Positions 34,701-46,239 of a stretch of 64,000 nt of DNA are shown piece by piece (within the stretch, counting starts at the first letter, position 1; every line of letters begins with the position of its first letter). The notes beneath the pieces are model-generated. The model saw only the letters and a program-made list of their open reading frames with translations, had not been told where the DNA came from and did not search any database. Both the position numbers and the translations under genes were made by a program. Where the stretch lies: NCBI GenBank assembly GCA_030248135.1, contig JASANC010004227.1:1-64000 (forward strand), read 5' to 3'. The DNA is from Theristus sp. LFF4_11 (Eukaryota; Nematoda; Chromadorea; Monhysterida; Xyalidae).

Positions 34701-37296
34701 TCTTTTCTGTCTGGTCATAATTTAATTATTTTCAGCAACCATTGTGGAAAGACCGCAAAAAGTCTGTGTCAGAAGCCATGCGCTTATTAAAACGGCAATC
34801 GGTGACACATTCTGTGAAAGAGTGTACTGCTGAAATAGAAGCGCATCTTCAGGGTGTCGAACAATGGGATTATGACGTGCTCGAGTTGGAACGAATGACG
34901 AACAAGAAGTGTGCTTTGCCCTTGCTTTAGTTTAGAACGGTAGGGCTTGAAAAAACACCCTCACACAACAATGTATTTCAGGACGCTAACCTACCTTGGG
35001 CTAAAGGTGTTCGACAAATGGAAAGTGTGTGATTATTTGCGATGCGACGTGTCGCGGTTGAAACTGTGGTTACATTCCATAGAACAAGTAAGGCTTTGCT
35101 AAATGTTCGTCATCAACGTGTGGTCGTCATTTATGTTGTTCCATAACAATTTCAGCAATCAAATTTATCAGGGATTTTATCAGCTTTCAATGTTTTCATG
35201 TGATTCACTTAAACTCATACTTAGACTTATCATGCTGACAACCCATATCACAACGCAACACATGCTGCCGATGTTCTGCAGGCAACTGCTTTCTACCTGG
35301 TGAACGACCGCGTCGCTGTTGGTTTTTTTACTTTCTTTTATCAAAACTGGTGGAGTTTTTTGTTCATGTCTGATTCTGTTGGTAAACAAAAACAATCAAG
35401 GTGAAACGCTTCAGCAAGACGTCGAATATCATTATGCAGTGGCAGCGTTGATTGCAGCCGCAGTTCACGACCTCGACCACCCTGGTTATGGCAACGCGTA
35501 TCTTGTAAATGCGAAACACAGCCTCGCCGTGCTCTACAACGATTTGTGCGTTGAAAAGGCTTTTTATCGGCAGTCTACCCTTTTCAATTGTATTGAAGTC
35601 TATAGTTTTTAGATCGGTGCTCGAAAATCATCATGTAGCATTGGCGTTCCAAATGATGCTCAACCAACCGAACATTAATATACTCTCAAACTTGGATGCG
35701 GTCGAATATGCAGCAATCAGAAAAGCAATTATTGACATTGTATTGGCAACAGATATGCGTCGCCATTTCATTTATATGACAAAGTTCCAACAGTGCATGC
35801 TGAATAATGATCTGGTTAGTTGAAGTGCATTTGTACACATATACATGCAGTCACGATGATGTTAGCTGTTGTTTGCCGTCGTGGTCCTCGGAAACAAAAA
35901 TGTCTGTGAAACTGCAGAATAATCCAGCCGTCGAAGACGCTGATATTCAGCAAGCGTGCGTCAGTCAAAACATTTGCCGCATGCTGATTAAGTGCGCTGA
36001 TATTTGTAACCCAGCAAGGCCGTGGCGAATTGCGCGTGAATGGGCGTTCCGTATAACAGAGGAGTACTTTCGGCAGGTAATCTAGCCAAATAAAAACCAA
36101 CAAACAAATGGCGTTTCGACCTAAGCACAATTCGACCTTGTTCTGGCAGCTGGCAACTTTATTATTTCAACTTGCATACATTAGTATTTTACCTCTGCTC
36201 TGCCGTATTTTACCACTGAATCATTCTTTCAAACTGAAATTTTTACAAACAAATGAAAAGTCTCTGCCATACATTGTTTCAATATTTTAGCCAAAACCGC
36301 CAACTCTGGCTTTAACCACATTTAATTTTAGTTCGAAGTTCAAATTTTATAAGGTTTTGCAATTTTGTTTGGGCCTTCTAGGTGTAAACCAGATCAGGTC
36401 ACATTTCATTCCTTCAATATTATCATATTCCATTTCACTTAGTCACCGAGACGTTCTCCAAGCAGTTCAAATGTCATCAAAACAAAAAATCCAAGTAAAA
36501 ATGCTTGCGCCCACACCAAAACCGCTGGGTTGTCTAAGAACATGCGAATTTTCAGTTGCGGTATCAATTTCAATCAATTTGATAAATTTATAAAAACTAC
36601 GGTCGCAGCTAGAAAATATCAATAGAGAAAGGGTTAGTTGAATTTGCAGATTTTCATCACATGGCACATGCAAATCTGTAAAAAAAACGGTGAATGACCG
36701 CTTATGCTGGACACACGCAAGTGAATTTATCGAAATCGAATTTCGCAATTTACTCGCGCGTTGTGGTTACTAGAGTGCTTCGTTTTGGCTAAAATTTTGA
36801 CACTATGCATGGTAATATTTTGACTTCTCTAATATTAGTGAAACTTTTAGCATAAAAGAATGATTCATGGTGAAATACGGTGGGAAAAGTTTTTTGACGT
36901 TTTCATCAAACACCCTGTATATTGTATCATGCTCATGTTTTTAAATCACAGTGTGTATGAATGTGTTTCTTTCAGACTGCCGAAGAGCGTCGCTTGCAGT
37001 TGCCGTTGTCAATGGAAACTTTCGACAGAAACACGTGCAATGTTCCAAAAACACAGTGTGGCTTTATTGACATGTTTGCTCGACAAATGTTCACTAATTG
37101 GGCTGGTTCGTCGTTTTCAGTTTAGGCTCATGTGCACCTTAATTGAACAGTTCAAAATTTGTTTTTTGCAGAATACTGCAGTCGTACTGATCTGGTAGCA
37201 CAGCTAGAGCAAAACTATCAGCGATGGAAAGAAGAAGCTGAGGTCTGGTCAATCAGTTGGAACCGTAATTTCAGCGCTGCCAGAAAATCTGTTTAA
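31710..37296 (+). CDS. pde-6: PDE8-type high-affinity cAMP phosphodiesterase (nematode PDE-6 class)
   Basis: Exons: 31710-31805, 31881-32074, 32489-32548, 32616-32667, 33187-33255, 33340-33429, 33531-33749, 33868-33998, 34069-34124, 34236-34315, 34402-34587, 34736-34908, 34982-35087, 35225-35321, 35401-35545, 35613-35814, 35918-36076, 36976-37105, 37172-37296; about 789 aa. Residues about 33-130 are the REC-like domain of PDE8 ([16 protein letters not shown]), then a PAS domain ([17 protein letters not shown]) with a run of 10 Asn near residue 235. An RRAS site (about 322) fits PKA phosphorylation. The catalytic domain has [13 protein letters not shown] (about 510-522), VHDLDHPG (about 558-565), [23 protein letters not shown] and the purine-binding Gln in KTQCGFID. 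All metal-binding residues are present, so it should hydrolyse cAMP. Exon 17's acceptor and exon 14's donor are the least certain joins. Confidence 0.93.
32151..32410. repeat. intronic repeat, second copy at 32885-33145 and partial third at 44150-44225
   Basis: The shared landmarks are AATAAA-GCAGTCCTTGT, TTTTTCAAGAATG/TTTTTCGAAAACT, GCAAG-GGAGAAAGAAT-AACAGAATAGCA, TGACACACAATT, GAATGTCTTTTCTTTCATT and GCCATGTTTACTCGGCCATTCCGTAG. Two copies lie in introns 2 and 4 of the PDE8 gene and a fragment lies past the transporter gene. Confidence 0.7.
32420..32466. repeat. two tandem copies of a 22-24 bp AT-rich unit
   Basis: CTATATATATAGATTATTTCACA is followed directly by GCTATATATAGATTATTTCACA, in PDE8 intron 2 just before exon 3. 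Confidence 0.8.
32690..32870. mobile_element. intronic MITE-like element; related copy at 41095-41291
   Basis: Both copies start with AAGACCTGCGACTCAATGCG and end with CGCATTGAGAYGCGGGA, an imperfect terminal inverted repeat. They share an interior (AAGTGACCCG, TTATTTAGGGGACTCGGATC, TGCCAATTTTG). One copy is in intron 4 of the phosphodiesterase gene and the other in intron 8 of the transporter gene. No coding sequence. Confidence 0.7.
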
Positions 37297-38987
37297 AAAT
37301 ACAATCAAATGGAAAAAAATATGTATTGACAACATCCACATGTACAACGTATCTCTGAATCAACGCAGAATTTATTTCTTAGAGTTGCGAACAAATTTCA
37401 CCAAAGCATGTCTTCCTCATTTACATTACAGTACATCGAGTCTGTCCACAAGGGGTTCTAGCTACAAGTCATATCTTGCGTTATTTTGAACTTATTATGT
37501 CACACACACACACACTTAAAATGTCAAGGAATGGTCAACAAGCCACTATGTTGAGCGCTCACATAACCAATATTTCTAAACAGCTTGTCGAACTGCACGC
37601 TTCACTGAACGCTCAACAAGTTCTGCGGCGTGTTGACTATTTTAAACAGGAAAAACAGCTAGTACACAGCTTTTGCTGCTTTACACCGCGTTATACTTCG
37701 CCAAGCTGCGGAGCAAAATCTGTTTTTCCTGTGTTGTTGACTTCAGTTGTGTAAAATGTACGTCCTCAACTATTTCATTCACACACAGATTTTTGGAAAG
37801 GTTTTGTTCATTTTGAGCAGTACTGAAGATGAGAGGGTTGGGGAAGAAAAGTGGGGTGAACTCCTTAGACCAAGTTGACGCCTGCTCGCTTCGGTGAGAG
37901 GAGGTAGTAAAGGGGTGCCGTGGGTCGTGACTCCTAGTCGAAAAACTTAGCACCCAATGGAAACCCCTCCTTTAGCGACCTGTCATCCCTTTACCCGCAG
38001 ATATGTGCCACTATGCAAAAATGTTCGCAAAAACAAAATTTGTTAATTATCAATATTTTTGGCTTTAGAAATGCATAATATGCGTTTAATATAAGATTAT
38101 TTAACATTATCAATAACATTATCAATAACCATTTTACCATCTTCTACAATTTATGGGGTTTTGACGTAATTGCTTGAAACCTTGTGATCCGCGCCTCAAA
38201 ACAGGGTTGGTGTCCCACGCACCCCGTTTGCAAAAGAGTGGATCATTTCCCGAAATATTAACCCCCACTGTCTGTCATTTTCAGTACTCATTTTGACACG
38301 TCTTCTTAACATACTTGTTTGTTGGTTCAAGTATGTACAGTTTTGGCTTGCCTACTCATGGTGTTTTACACTTCTCTGGTATTATGCCGTGCACTGCAGA
38401 ATAAAACTGACTGACTGACTGACTGACTACAGTTGTCTATAGTATGTCCAAATGCCAAACTTTCATGGTGGCATTCACCCCGACCTGTGTTCTGCTAAAA
38501 ATACAGCAATGTGTAAAACTGATTTTGTTGTTAACTTGACGTAAAATGTTTTGTAAAAAGTTGCCAAATAAAATAATTAAGTTTTGCTTTACGTTCTACG
38601 CTGCTTCTTTTGTTGCCAGTTCGTTTGATTGTGGTTTAAAAGTTTTGTTTTTTGTTTTTTATTTCACCTATATGTATATTGTTGTGCCGGAAAATTCGCG
38701 AAATTTATTGAAATAAAGCGAAGCAATGTTAATATTGATTTCAAATCGAAGGTAAAATATGAAATTTATTTCATCAAGCATCATGCAGGTGTCACGATTT
38801 CCCCACGTTTCTATTTCCCTATGTGGGGATTTAACCATATTGCTAAATCCCCATATTGGAATGAACCATGATGTAAAATTCCTGGCCGTTGTAAATAACC
38901 CGTAAGCAGTATTTCCAAATCCAGCTGAAATCATCGATGAAAATGTTGGAAGAGTGAGAACGAATCCAGCAAAGCAAGCGAAACAAT
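37297..38987. other. intergenic, with a possible retroelement tail
   Basis: Between the phosphodiesterase stop and the transporter start. No gene. CTGACTGACTGACTGACTGAC follows GCAGAATAAAA at 38397-38428 and could be the 3' end of a retroelement. A short inverted repeat around 38800-38870 (GTGGGGATTTAACC and AAATCCCCATATTGG) is also present. Confidence 0.5.
38397..38429 (+). repeat. (CTGA)n microsatellite after AATAAA
   Basis: Five to six CTGA repeats directly follow GCAGAATAAAA. Some RTE-like retroelements end in a similar short repeat; without a recognisable reverse-transcriptase fragment this remains a simple repeat. Confidence 0.7.
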
Positions 38988-40137
38988 ATGAAACCAACCG
39001 CACAACATGAAATAAAACAGTCTGCAAATGAAAAACGGAACCAATGGACAAACAGGATTGAGTTTTTTCTTGCTTCTGTTGCATTCATCGGATTCAGCTA
39101 CGGTTAGTGCACCGTTTTAGATATTTCACTATTATAGATAAATTTTGAAAAAGTTGTTAAAAATTTGATTTCTTAAGACTACAGATGTGTGCATTTAAAT
39201 TGTTATTTTTAGGTAACTTAATCCGTTTTCCGTTCATGTGCCTGTACAATGGTGGATTGCTCGTATTCCTCGTGCCTTACTCACTAGCTGTGTTGTTGGT
39301 TGCCATCCCTTTGTACAGTTACGAGTTCGTTATCGGACAAATTACTCAACGTGCCCCTAATCAGGCGTTCAAATTGATTGCACCGATTTATCAGGGTGGG
39401 CGTTATGATGAATTCAGATGCATTCTCTTGTTTGGTGATGTTTTTAATAAATTCACTGGTTTTTCATTTGTCATACTGATTGTCTTTATTCCAAAACAGT
39501 GCAAAATACAGGAATCGGCTGGGGAATCGTCGTCGTTGCCACATTTACGGCGATTTACTACAACTTAATTGTTGCATATTCGGTTTGGTATTTCATACAG
39601 TCTTTTCAATCTGATCCACCTTGGGCGCCTTGTTCAATCCGCTCGAACTCTGAAAGTATATGCCTAATTCGCGATTTTAGAAAAGATCATTTTTATAAAT
39701 TCAAAGCAACCTGCACTAGCTGTTTTAAAAGATTTCATTTCAGTCTGTGCTAACTACACGTTGGCCACTCCTGAAAGCAACTACGATAACGATAGTGACT
39801 ACAATAATCCACCGGTGAATGTGGTTCCAGCCAAAGAATACTTCATGTTGGTAAACAGCTGTTCAGCTCAGTAGTAATGTTCAAAAAATATTTTTATTCA
39901 AATTCATAAAAATTGCTTTATTATTTTTATTTTTAATTTTTATTATTTTTTATTTTGTTATTTTTTCTGTTACCGTAAAGTTTTGCATATAAGGTTCCTC
40001 CCTTAAGCCCCAAAGGGGGGGGGGGGAGGGGGGGAACCGAAAAATTTATAGTTTTGTGTTGGGCGAACCTCCCCGTTTATATGGGCCACTTTCTTTTTTT
40101 TTTTTTTTTTCCTCCTCCCCTTTATTTGTTTTTTTAA

Positions 40138-40197
<60 letters not shown>

Positions 40198-43100
40198 AAC
40201 TTGTTATTTGTTATTTTTAACTTAACAGACGTAAAGTGCTCGGTCTGACAGCAAACATCAGTGACCCCGGCGAAATACAGTGGCACTTGGTGTTTTGCTC
40301 AGCGGTCGCATGGGCGCTAGTATTCGGCTATCTTTGTGCCGGTGTGAAGAGCGCAGGAAAGGTGCGCACTGATAACCATAGAGCTGGGAGAGGATAAGAA
40401 CGAGAAATCTAGCAAATATTTTGTGCATCGCATGTATCGTTTCGCGTAACGCGTTACATTAGTTGGCGAAATATGAACAAGAAAGTTTTTCCGCATTTTC
40501 TTTTTTGAAACCGGTTAACGTCGAATTATAAATGTGCAGGTTGCCTGTTTCACAGTGGCGTTGTCATTCATACTTGCGTGTGTGCTGGCTGGTCGTGCGG
40601 GCGATTTGCCAGGCGCCGATGAAGGGAAACGATTTTTGCTGACGGCAAATTTTAGAGAACTGTTCAGCACTAACGTAAGTTGGGTTTACTGATCTTTACT
40701 CTGATTGGTTAGTGTTGTTGGTTGATTATTATGATTGGTGGATATCAGATTTGGCGCTCAGCTGTAGCGGAAGCATTGTTCCGACTTAATCTTGGTTTCA
40801 ACGTCACAATCGGCAGCTATCGACGTCCTTATCGTTATAGCATCATTTGGTGAGTGAGTCACAAATCACGCATCGAATCGCCGATCATTCACTTAAGCTA
40901 CCTTCTTAGCGATGCGTTGTTCATTGGACTGGCATCGAGCTTTGTCGGCGTGGTTCACAGTTTCACCGTGTTCAGCGTTATTGGCCATCTGGCAAACGCA
41001 CGGACTCTTCCTTTTTATGCGGTGGCTGATGCAGGTTACAAATGTGTCTTTCTTTTTCATTTCATGGTTCATGTATCAGATATAATGTTTTCTTAAAGAC
41101 CTGCGACTCAATGCGGTTGTGGACGTGAAAGGAAAACTAGTTTAACTCTTTATGTGGTAATTCAGAATCTAAGTGACCCGCACTTATTTAGGGGACTCGG
41201 ATCTACTTGCCAATTTTGTATTCCCGCGTCGTGCATAAAACTGCTTACCCATCTATGCGCGCATTGAGACGCGGGACGAAAATAAGTGCAGTTTTTTAGT
41301 CGTGGTAGCCAATTTTGTAGCCACTTTCAGGTCCTGTGGGACTGTTTGTCATGTTGGCGGAAGGCTTTGCAACGCCGGCTAACTGGCAAGTGTGGTCAGC
41401 AACATTGTATCTGTTACTCGTGCTTCTTGGCCTCAACGGACAGGTCGGCAGTTACTGTGATTTCGATAATCCATAAATCCCAAGTAGTGTCGATTAGATT
41501 CGCAGTTAACCGCCATTCATGGAGCATGAAGGGTCACTTCACGCTGTGGCGCTTCGCTTCGCATTCATGAAGCTGAAAACGGCAAAGCTTCACTTCACTT
41601 CACCGCGCTTTACGTTTTTTGGAGCACACGCACAATGATACACGCGCGCGCTGTAGCTCAGGCGGCAGATTCAGCATGTGAACGATGAAGTGAAGAACTG
41701 TGAAGCGCGTGTTTTTAGGTCGGGACATGGAAATGCCGCGGCTGATGCCGCTCCACTTCACAATTCGTTCTCCACCTGCCGCCTGGGTTTCAGCGCGCGT
41801 ATGCATGAACGGCCGTTTCCTATGATTCGGGAAAGGTCCAAATGAATAATTCAGATTCTTGATTAGACCTGAAAAAACACTTATAGTCAGTTACGAATCA
41901 CAACATGTACACCGTACTCAGTGAAGTTTCTCATTTGTAATTAAAAAAATGAAACATAGGTACTCTTTCACATGAAAGAGTTTTGCGGAACTGCGGAAGT
42001 ATCCGGACTTTTTAATTTTTTTGTCCAAACGATGGCACTACATGAGTACTCAAAATTAAAAATTTGAGAACGTAAAATTGCGAAATGTTGAATTAAAGTA
42101 TTTATACAAGTTTCAGTTCGCCTTGATGTTGACACCGATCAGTGCCGTGATGGATGAGTTTCCATCTTTACGCCGTCGACAAGTCTTCGTCGTTTTCGTT
42201 GCATGCATCGTCGGTTTTGTCGCTGGCCTGCCATTCTGTTGGGGCGTAAGTACAAAAGAATTCTGCACTCATTTTGTCATTGTCAAAAAAAATCAAAAAA
42301 AAACTTAGTTTTACTTTTGGATTTACACTCTAATACCCGAATGATGTTTTTCATTGTTTTTCAGTTTTATTATCTGCACTCTAATTTTAGTGGGGTTGGC
42401 ACTTGATGACGCTTTTTGACGGGCGTATCGCGAATTTCGCGTTCTTAATATTAGTTGGGATGGAAATGATTGGTATTCTCTATTTGTACGGTGCGTTTCG
42501 TTTCTTTTCAGTCACGGATGCTTATTTTTAAACGGTATAGTTGTTTTGTTTATTTTATACACATCAACGTCACCAATTCAGGGTTCCGAAATTTTTACAA
42601 CGACGTTTCTCTGCTAGTCGGCTGTCGTCCATCTTGCTTCGCTGGCTGGATTCTGTGGACCGTATGGATTCTTTTGGCTTGGTGGATTTTTTGGGTGAGC
42701 AAACCGTTGACTTTTTTCCCTGACTCTGCCAATGAACTGTCACAACACAAGAGGTCACTATTCACGTCATGCGGATTGATCACTTCTACAGAAGCAACTG
42801 ATCAATGTGCTTAACTTCAGTTGCAAACTTGACCGGTCTAAAGATGAGAATGATCACAGGTTTATACGGTATACCGTTTCAACACCGAGCTTGATGCACC
42901 ACTATACACGTTGCACAACACACCTTTTCCCGGATCGGCGGAGCGCGTCGGTTTCCTGTTGTCCATCTTGTGCGCGCTACCGGTGCCGATTTTTGCGGTT
43001 CTGAACTTGATTTTGCTTCTGCGTGATGGAAAGGTAATTTTGATTTGAAATACTCGATGATTGTATGTGTGGGCATGTGTGTGTGTGTGTGTGCATATGT

Positions 43101-43328
43101 GTTTCGAATCAAGCACAGCACACTGGTTAAACATGATAAACCGTCGGCTGGTTTTTATCTAACATTAAAATATTCAACTCAATCTTTTTGTTGAAATGAT
43201 TGCAGCCATTTTGCGACCTGTTCAAGCCATCCGCGGAGTTTTGCCCGCAGACATTTCGAAAAGTTTCAAGCGAAATTGGTTCAGACGCAAACAACCTGCC
43301 GTTGGATACAATGCAGATGGATACGTGA
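38988..43328 (+). CDS. SLC6-family (SNF) sodium-dependent transporter, divergent
   Basis: Exons: 38988-39102, 39213-39395, 39500-39655, 39744-39846, 40229-40361, 40540-40674, 40749-40849, 40910-41034, 41331-41443, 42117-42245, 42391-42490, 42582-42694, 42860-43033, 43206-43328; exactly in phase, 600 aa, the normal size with 12 membrane spans. The start ATG follows an in-frame TGA. TM1 reads FIGFSYGNLIRFPFMCLYNGG, then IPLYSYEFVIGQITQRAP, GIGWGIVVV, YYNLIVAYSVWYFIQSF, PWAPC, EIQWHLVFCSAVAWALVFGYL and MEMIGILYLYG. These match SLC6 landmarks (GN-WRFP, NGG, E--LGQ, YYN---AW--YY). Such proteins import amino acids or neurotransmitters with Na+. Changes at usually fixed sites (see findings) put the substrate in doubt, and no specific SNF number can be assigned. 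Confidence 0.92.
40142..40195. repeat. 54-base poly-T run in a transporter intron
   Basis: An uninterrupted T54 lies 33 bases before the acceptor of exon 5. It is preceded by a T-run near 40092 and by G-runs near 40015-40035. It may act as an extreme polypyrimidine tract; its length is also prone to assembly error. Confidence 0.9.
41641..41800. repeat. imperfect inverted repeat in transporter intron 9
   Basis: CGCGCGCTGTAGCTCAGGCGGCAG (41644-41667) pairs with CTGCCGCCTGGGTTTCAGCGCGCG (41776-41799). Between and around them are repeated GTGAAGTGAAG/CTTCACTTCAC motifs, giving a structured fold of about 160 bp. Confidence 0.65.
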
Positions 43329-45971
43329 TATGCCACGGGCGTGTCTGAGAGTGGCGCTGGTCAGTGTTGCCTGAACACATGCAGCGTAAAAAGTCACTTA
43401 CAATATTCTCTTTTATTTTTGATACTATTTTAAAACTATGCCATTCAAAGGGTTCTATTTGTTGCCACGATTATTTTTTTCTGGTCGTGTAACACTGCTA
43501 GATGGGCTTCTGACATGTACTTTCACTGCTTTAACCCACCAAACATTTCTAAACCTTAGGTATTATTTCAAGCCTTATTTCAATCACGATATCTGTAGGT
43601 ATTGCACTTGACACGTTAGCAGGTTTTCTGTTCATTTGATGTAGACTATATATGGTTCATGAATGTCAAAAACACCAAAAACTTTCTTGGACTGGCTTTT
43701 CATCATGTTGGAACGGAAGAAGCTGTGCAGTGGCCAATTTATGTACGGACGCACTCTCTCATTGAATGAACTTCTCGACGGCGCATACAAGTAAAGGCAG
43801 TTGCTCCACAAACTATATTGCGTCGTTCGTTAACATTATAATTAAAATTTGCTGCTGAAAAATGCACTCGTGCAAAAAATGATGCGTCACGTTCGTATTG
43901 AAGTGAATTTGTGAAAGGCACAAAAGTTTTAAAAGGTTTTTTCAGCAGACCACAGAAGCAGAAAGCAGAATTCTCCCACAAGCAGAGAGCCAGAGACTAA
44001 AAAGCTATTTTGTATTGAAAGAAGAGCATTTTTTTTCAAAGATTCTTAATTATGTAGTTACGAACCATAAAACACTTCCAGTTTCGTTGTTTTCGGTGTC
44101 AATTAAAAAACACGATTTTAAAATTTGATACACATCTTGTTTTCTGTAAGTCTTGTTTCTTTCATTCAAATCTCGCGCGCTCCTTGAGCCCTGAAAAAGT
44201 TGCCATGTTTACTCGGCTTTTTCGTTCGAAATAATTTTATAAAAAATGCATGTTTTGAACTAATTTTTGAATTCGAATTTTCCAATCTACTGCGATGCAG
44301 ATGCGCTTTCAGCATGGGTGTCATTTCAACATACAGCACAATCTGAAAAAAATGCAGTTTTTGGAGCGCAGAGGTGCTGATTTAACACAGCGAGTGCACA
44401 CTGATGAAGTGATGGTGTCTTCGTGCACATCCCAAGTTCAGTGCTGTGTGCATCCTGTGTCACTTGTTCTCAGCCCTGGCGCCGGTGTTCCCTGCAAAAT
44501 AACCAAGTCTTCAAAGCGCATTAGTGCAATTCGCCTGATTGGTTTACATGTTTGAGACTGGTTACTGGAAGAAGTTGTTGATGAGGGATCAGTGGTCCAC
44601 ATATTTGACCGTTGATCAAGTCAACTAGTGTTATTGCACACCCATCTAGTGATCAAGTCAAACACATCCAGAGAGTTTGTGCGTAAAAAACACACGTTTC
44701 CAACTTTGACCGGGCACCCGAGGAAAATTGCTTGGCATAAGCTTTATATCAGGGCGTAGCACTGAGCAAGCCTTACAGCAATATTATTATTATTATTTTA
44801 TTTATTTGGCTTATTTGATTCGTAAATATACATGCGAATGTCATGATGCGATAAAAAAGGCACAAAGTTCGCTGCATTTTTTTGGCATCGCCGATATCTG
44901 CGGCACACACTGTTGAGCATTTCGACATTTTATGCGCATTTTTTGTGATTGTATTTTTGGTTTATGGTTTTTGGGGACACATATGCGGTCGGTCGGTTAT
45001 CATTGGGGGCTAAAACAGGCATTATCTCTGCGACGCCGAGTGTGTTTTCGTTGCAGTTCGCAATTTTGCAGTTTTTCGGGAGCTTTTTGGTTTTTTGCTT
45101 TTATTTTTTATTCTCATTGAATTGGACGTGTGGTATTGGCGCTGACACGTATCTGTTGATATTTTTACACGTTGTCAACGTTGATTGAAGTGGCAACAAA
45201 CACTTTCAGAAGCATTTTAAAATGTCAGTTGTGTGACTTTTTTTCAGCAGACACAATACGAATGACTGTATCCAGATGCTCCTGCTGTTAAAATTACTAT
45301 TTCTGCAATGCATGGAATTGCACACGCTTCGATACAGTAAACGACATTGGTTCAATTACTTTGAAACTTCTCTCACAAAACCCCGACCTTCAAACCATTA
45401 CAAACTGTATTGTCTGCAAATTATTTTCCAGCCGCAACGTATTTTGAAACCCAATTAGATTTCTTTCAAGCGACTTCGAGTATGTGTGCAGCTTCCGCAA
45501 TAATATAACATTGATGTAGTTTTTATGTGGAGCAAAAGGTGCCGCCCATTCACAAGTGTGCCGTCTTTGTGCTTGCATCTTCAGGGGCGTTTTTTTGCTA
45601 GTTTCTTTTTTCGTTTTAAAGCAAGAAAAAAGTGCGAGCTCTCCAATTTGTTATACGTTTGTTAGTGGATTGTGAATTTGCTAATGAACTGTGACCATAA
45701 AACGAAACAAGATTCAGTTGAATTTGTTCTAAATTGATTTTAGCGAGGAGAAAAACTATAAACATTACGGCCGTTTACGGCTGCTAATTGATTGATAAAG
45801 CTGAAATTCTCGACGAAAAAAGTTGAGCCTGAAATGCACGTGCACGGAGGAAACGAGCCCGATTTGCTGTCTGCCGAAAAAAAGTGACTGTCAGCGGCGC
45901 TTCATTTGCGCGATCACGTGACTACTCTCACAGCGTGAAGACAAAAACGTCCAGTTGACCGACACGCACCA
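43329..45971. other. intergenic, no supported gene
   Basis: Downstream of the transporter and upstream of the coiled-coil ORF. It contains a fragment of the 32.2-kb intronic repeat (44150-44225) and an ATT microsatellite near 44783. No exon with recognisable motif or phase partner. Confidence 0.6.
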
Positions 45972-46239
45972 ATGGCGTTCTCCGTGATTCTACGCAAGAT
46001 CACGAATCAACGGAAACAGATTGCCGAGCTGCGCGAGGAGTTGCGCCTGGAGCGTTTGGAGGAGCGCGAGGAGCAGAAGAAACGCGTCAAGGAGGCGGCC
46101 GAGGCGCAAGCGGCCGCAGTGCGCGGCATCGTGGGCCACCACGGGCACGGCCCTGCACAGCAACCGGTGCCGTCAGGAGCAGCCGCAGCGACTGCCTTCC
46201 ATCAACGACGACATCGCTCGTTGGTCGGTCGAGTTATGA
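45972..46239 (+). CDS. coiled-coil ORF, probably a first exon; 3' structure unresolved
   Basis: The ATG has a good start context (CACCAATGG) and is followed by a strongly G/C-ending reading frame. Residues 12-55 are a charged helix rich in E, R, K and Q (KQIAELREELRLERLEER ...) that should form a coiled coil, then a His/Gly-rich GHHGHG stretch. From about 46150 the G/C-ending codon bias moves to the +1 frame, which reads LPSINDDIARWSVEL and stops at 46237-46239; the original frame has weaker bias and stops at 46275-46277. This suggests a splice, a frameshift or a sequence error. It could be exon 1 of the globin gene (a phase-0 donor such as GTCGGT at 46221 would fit 49745) or a separate small gene. 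Confidence 0.45.
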
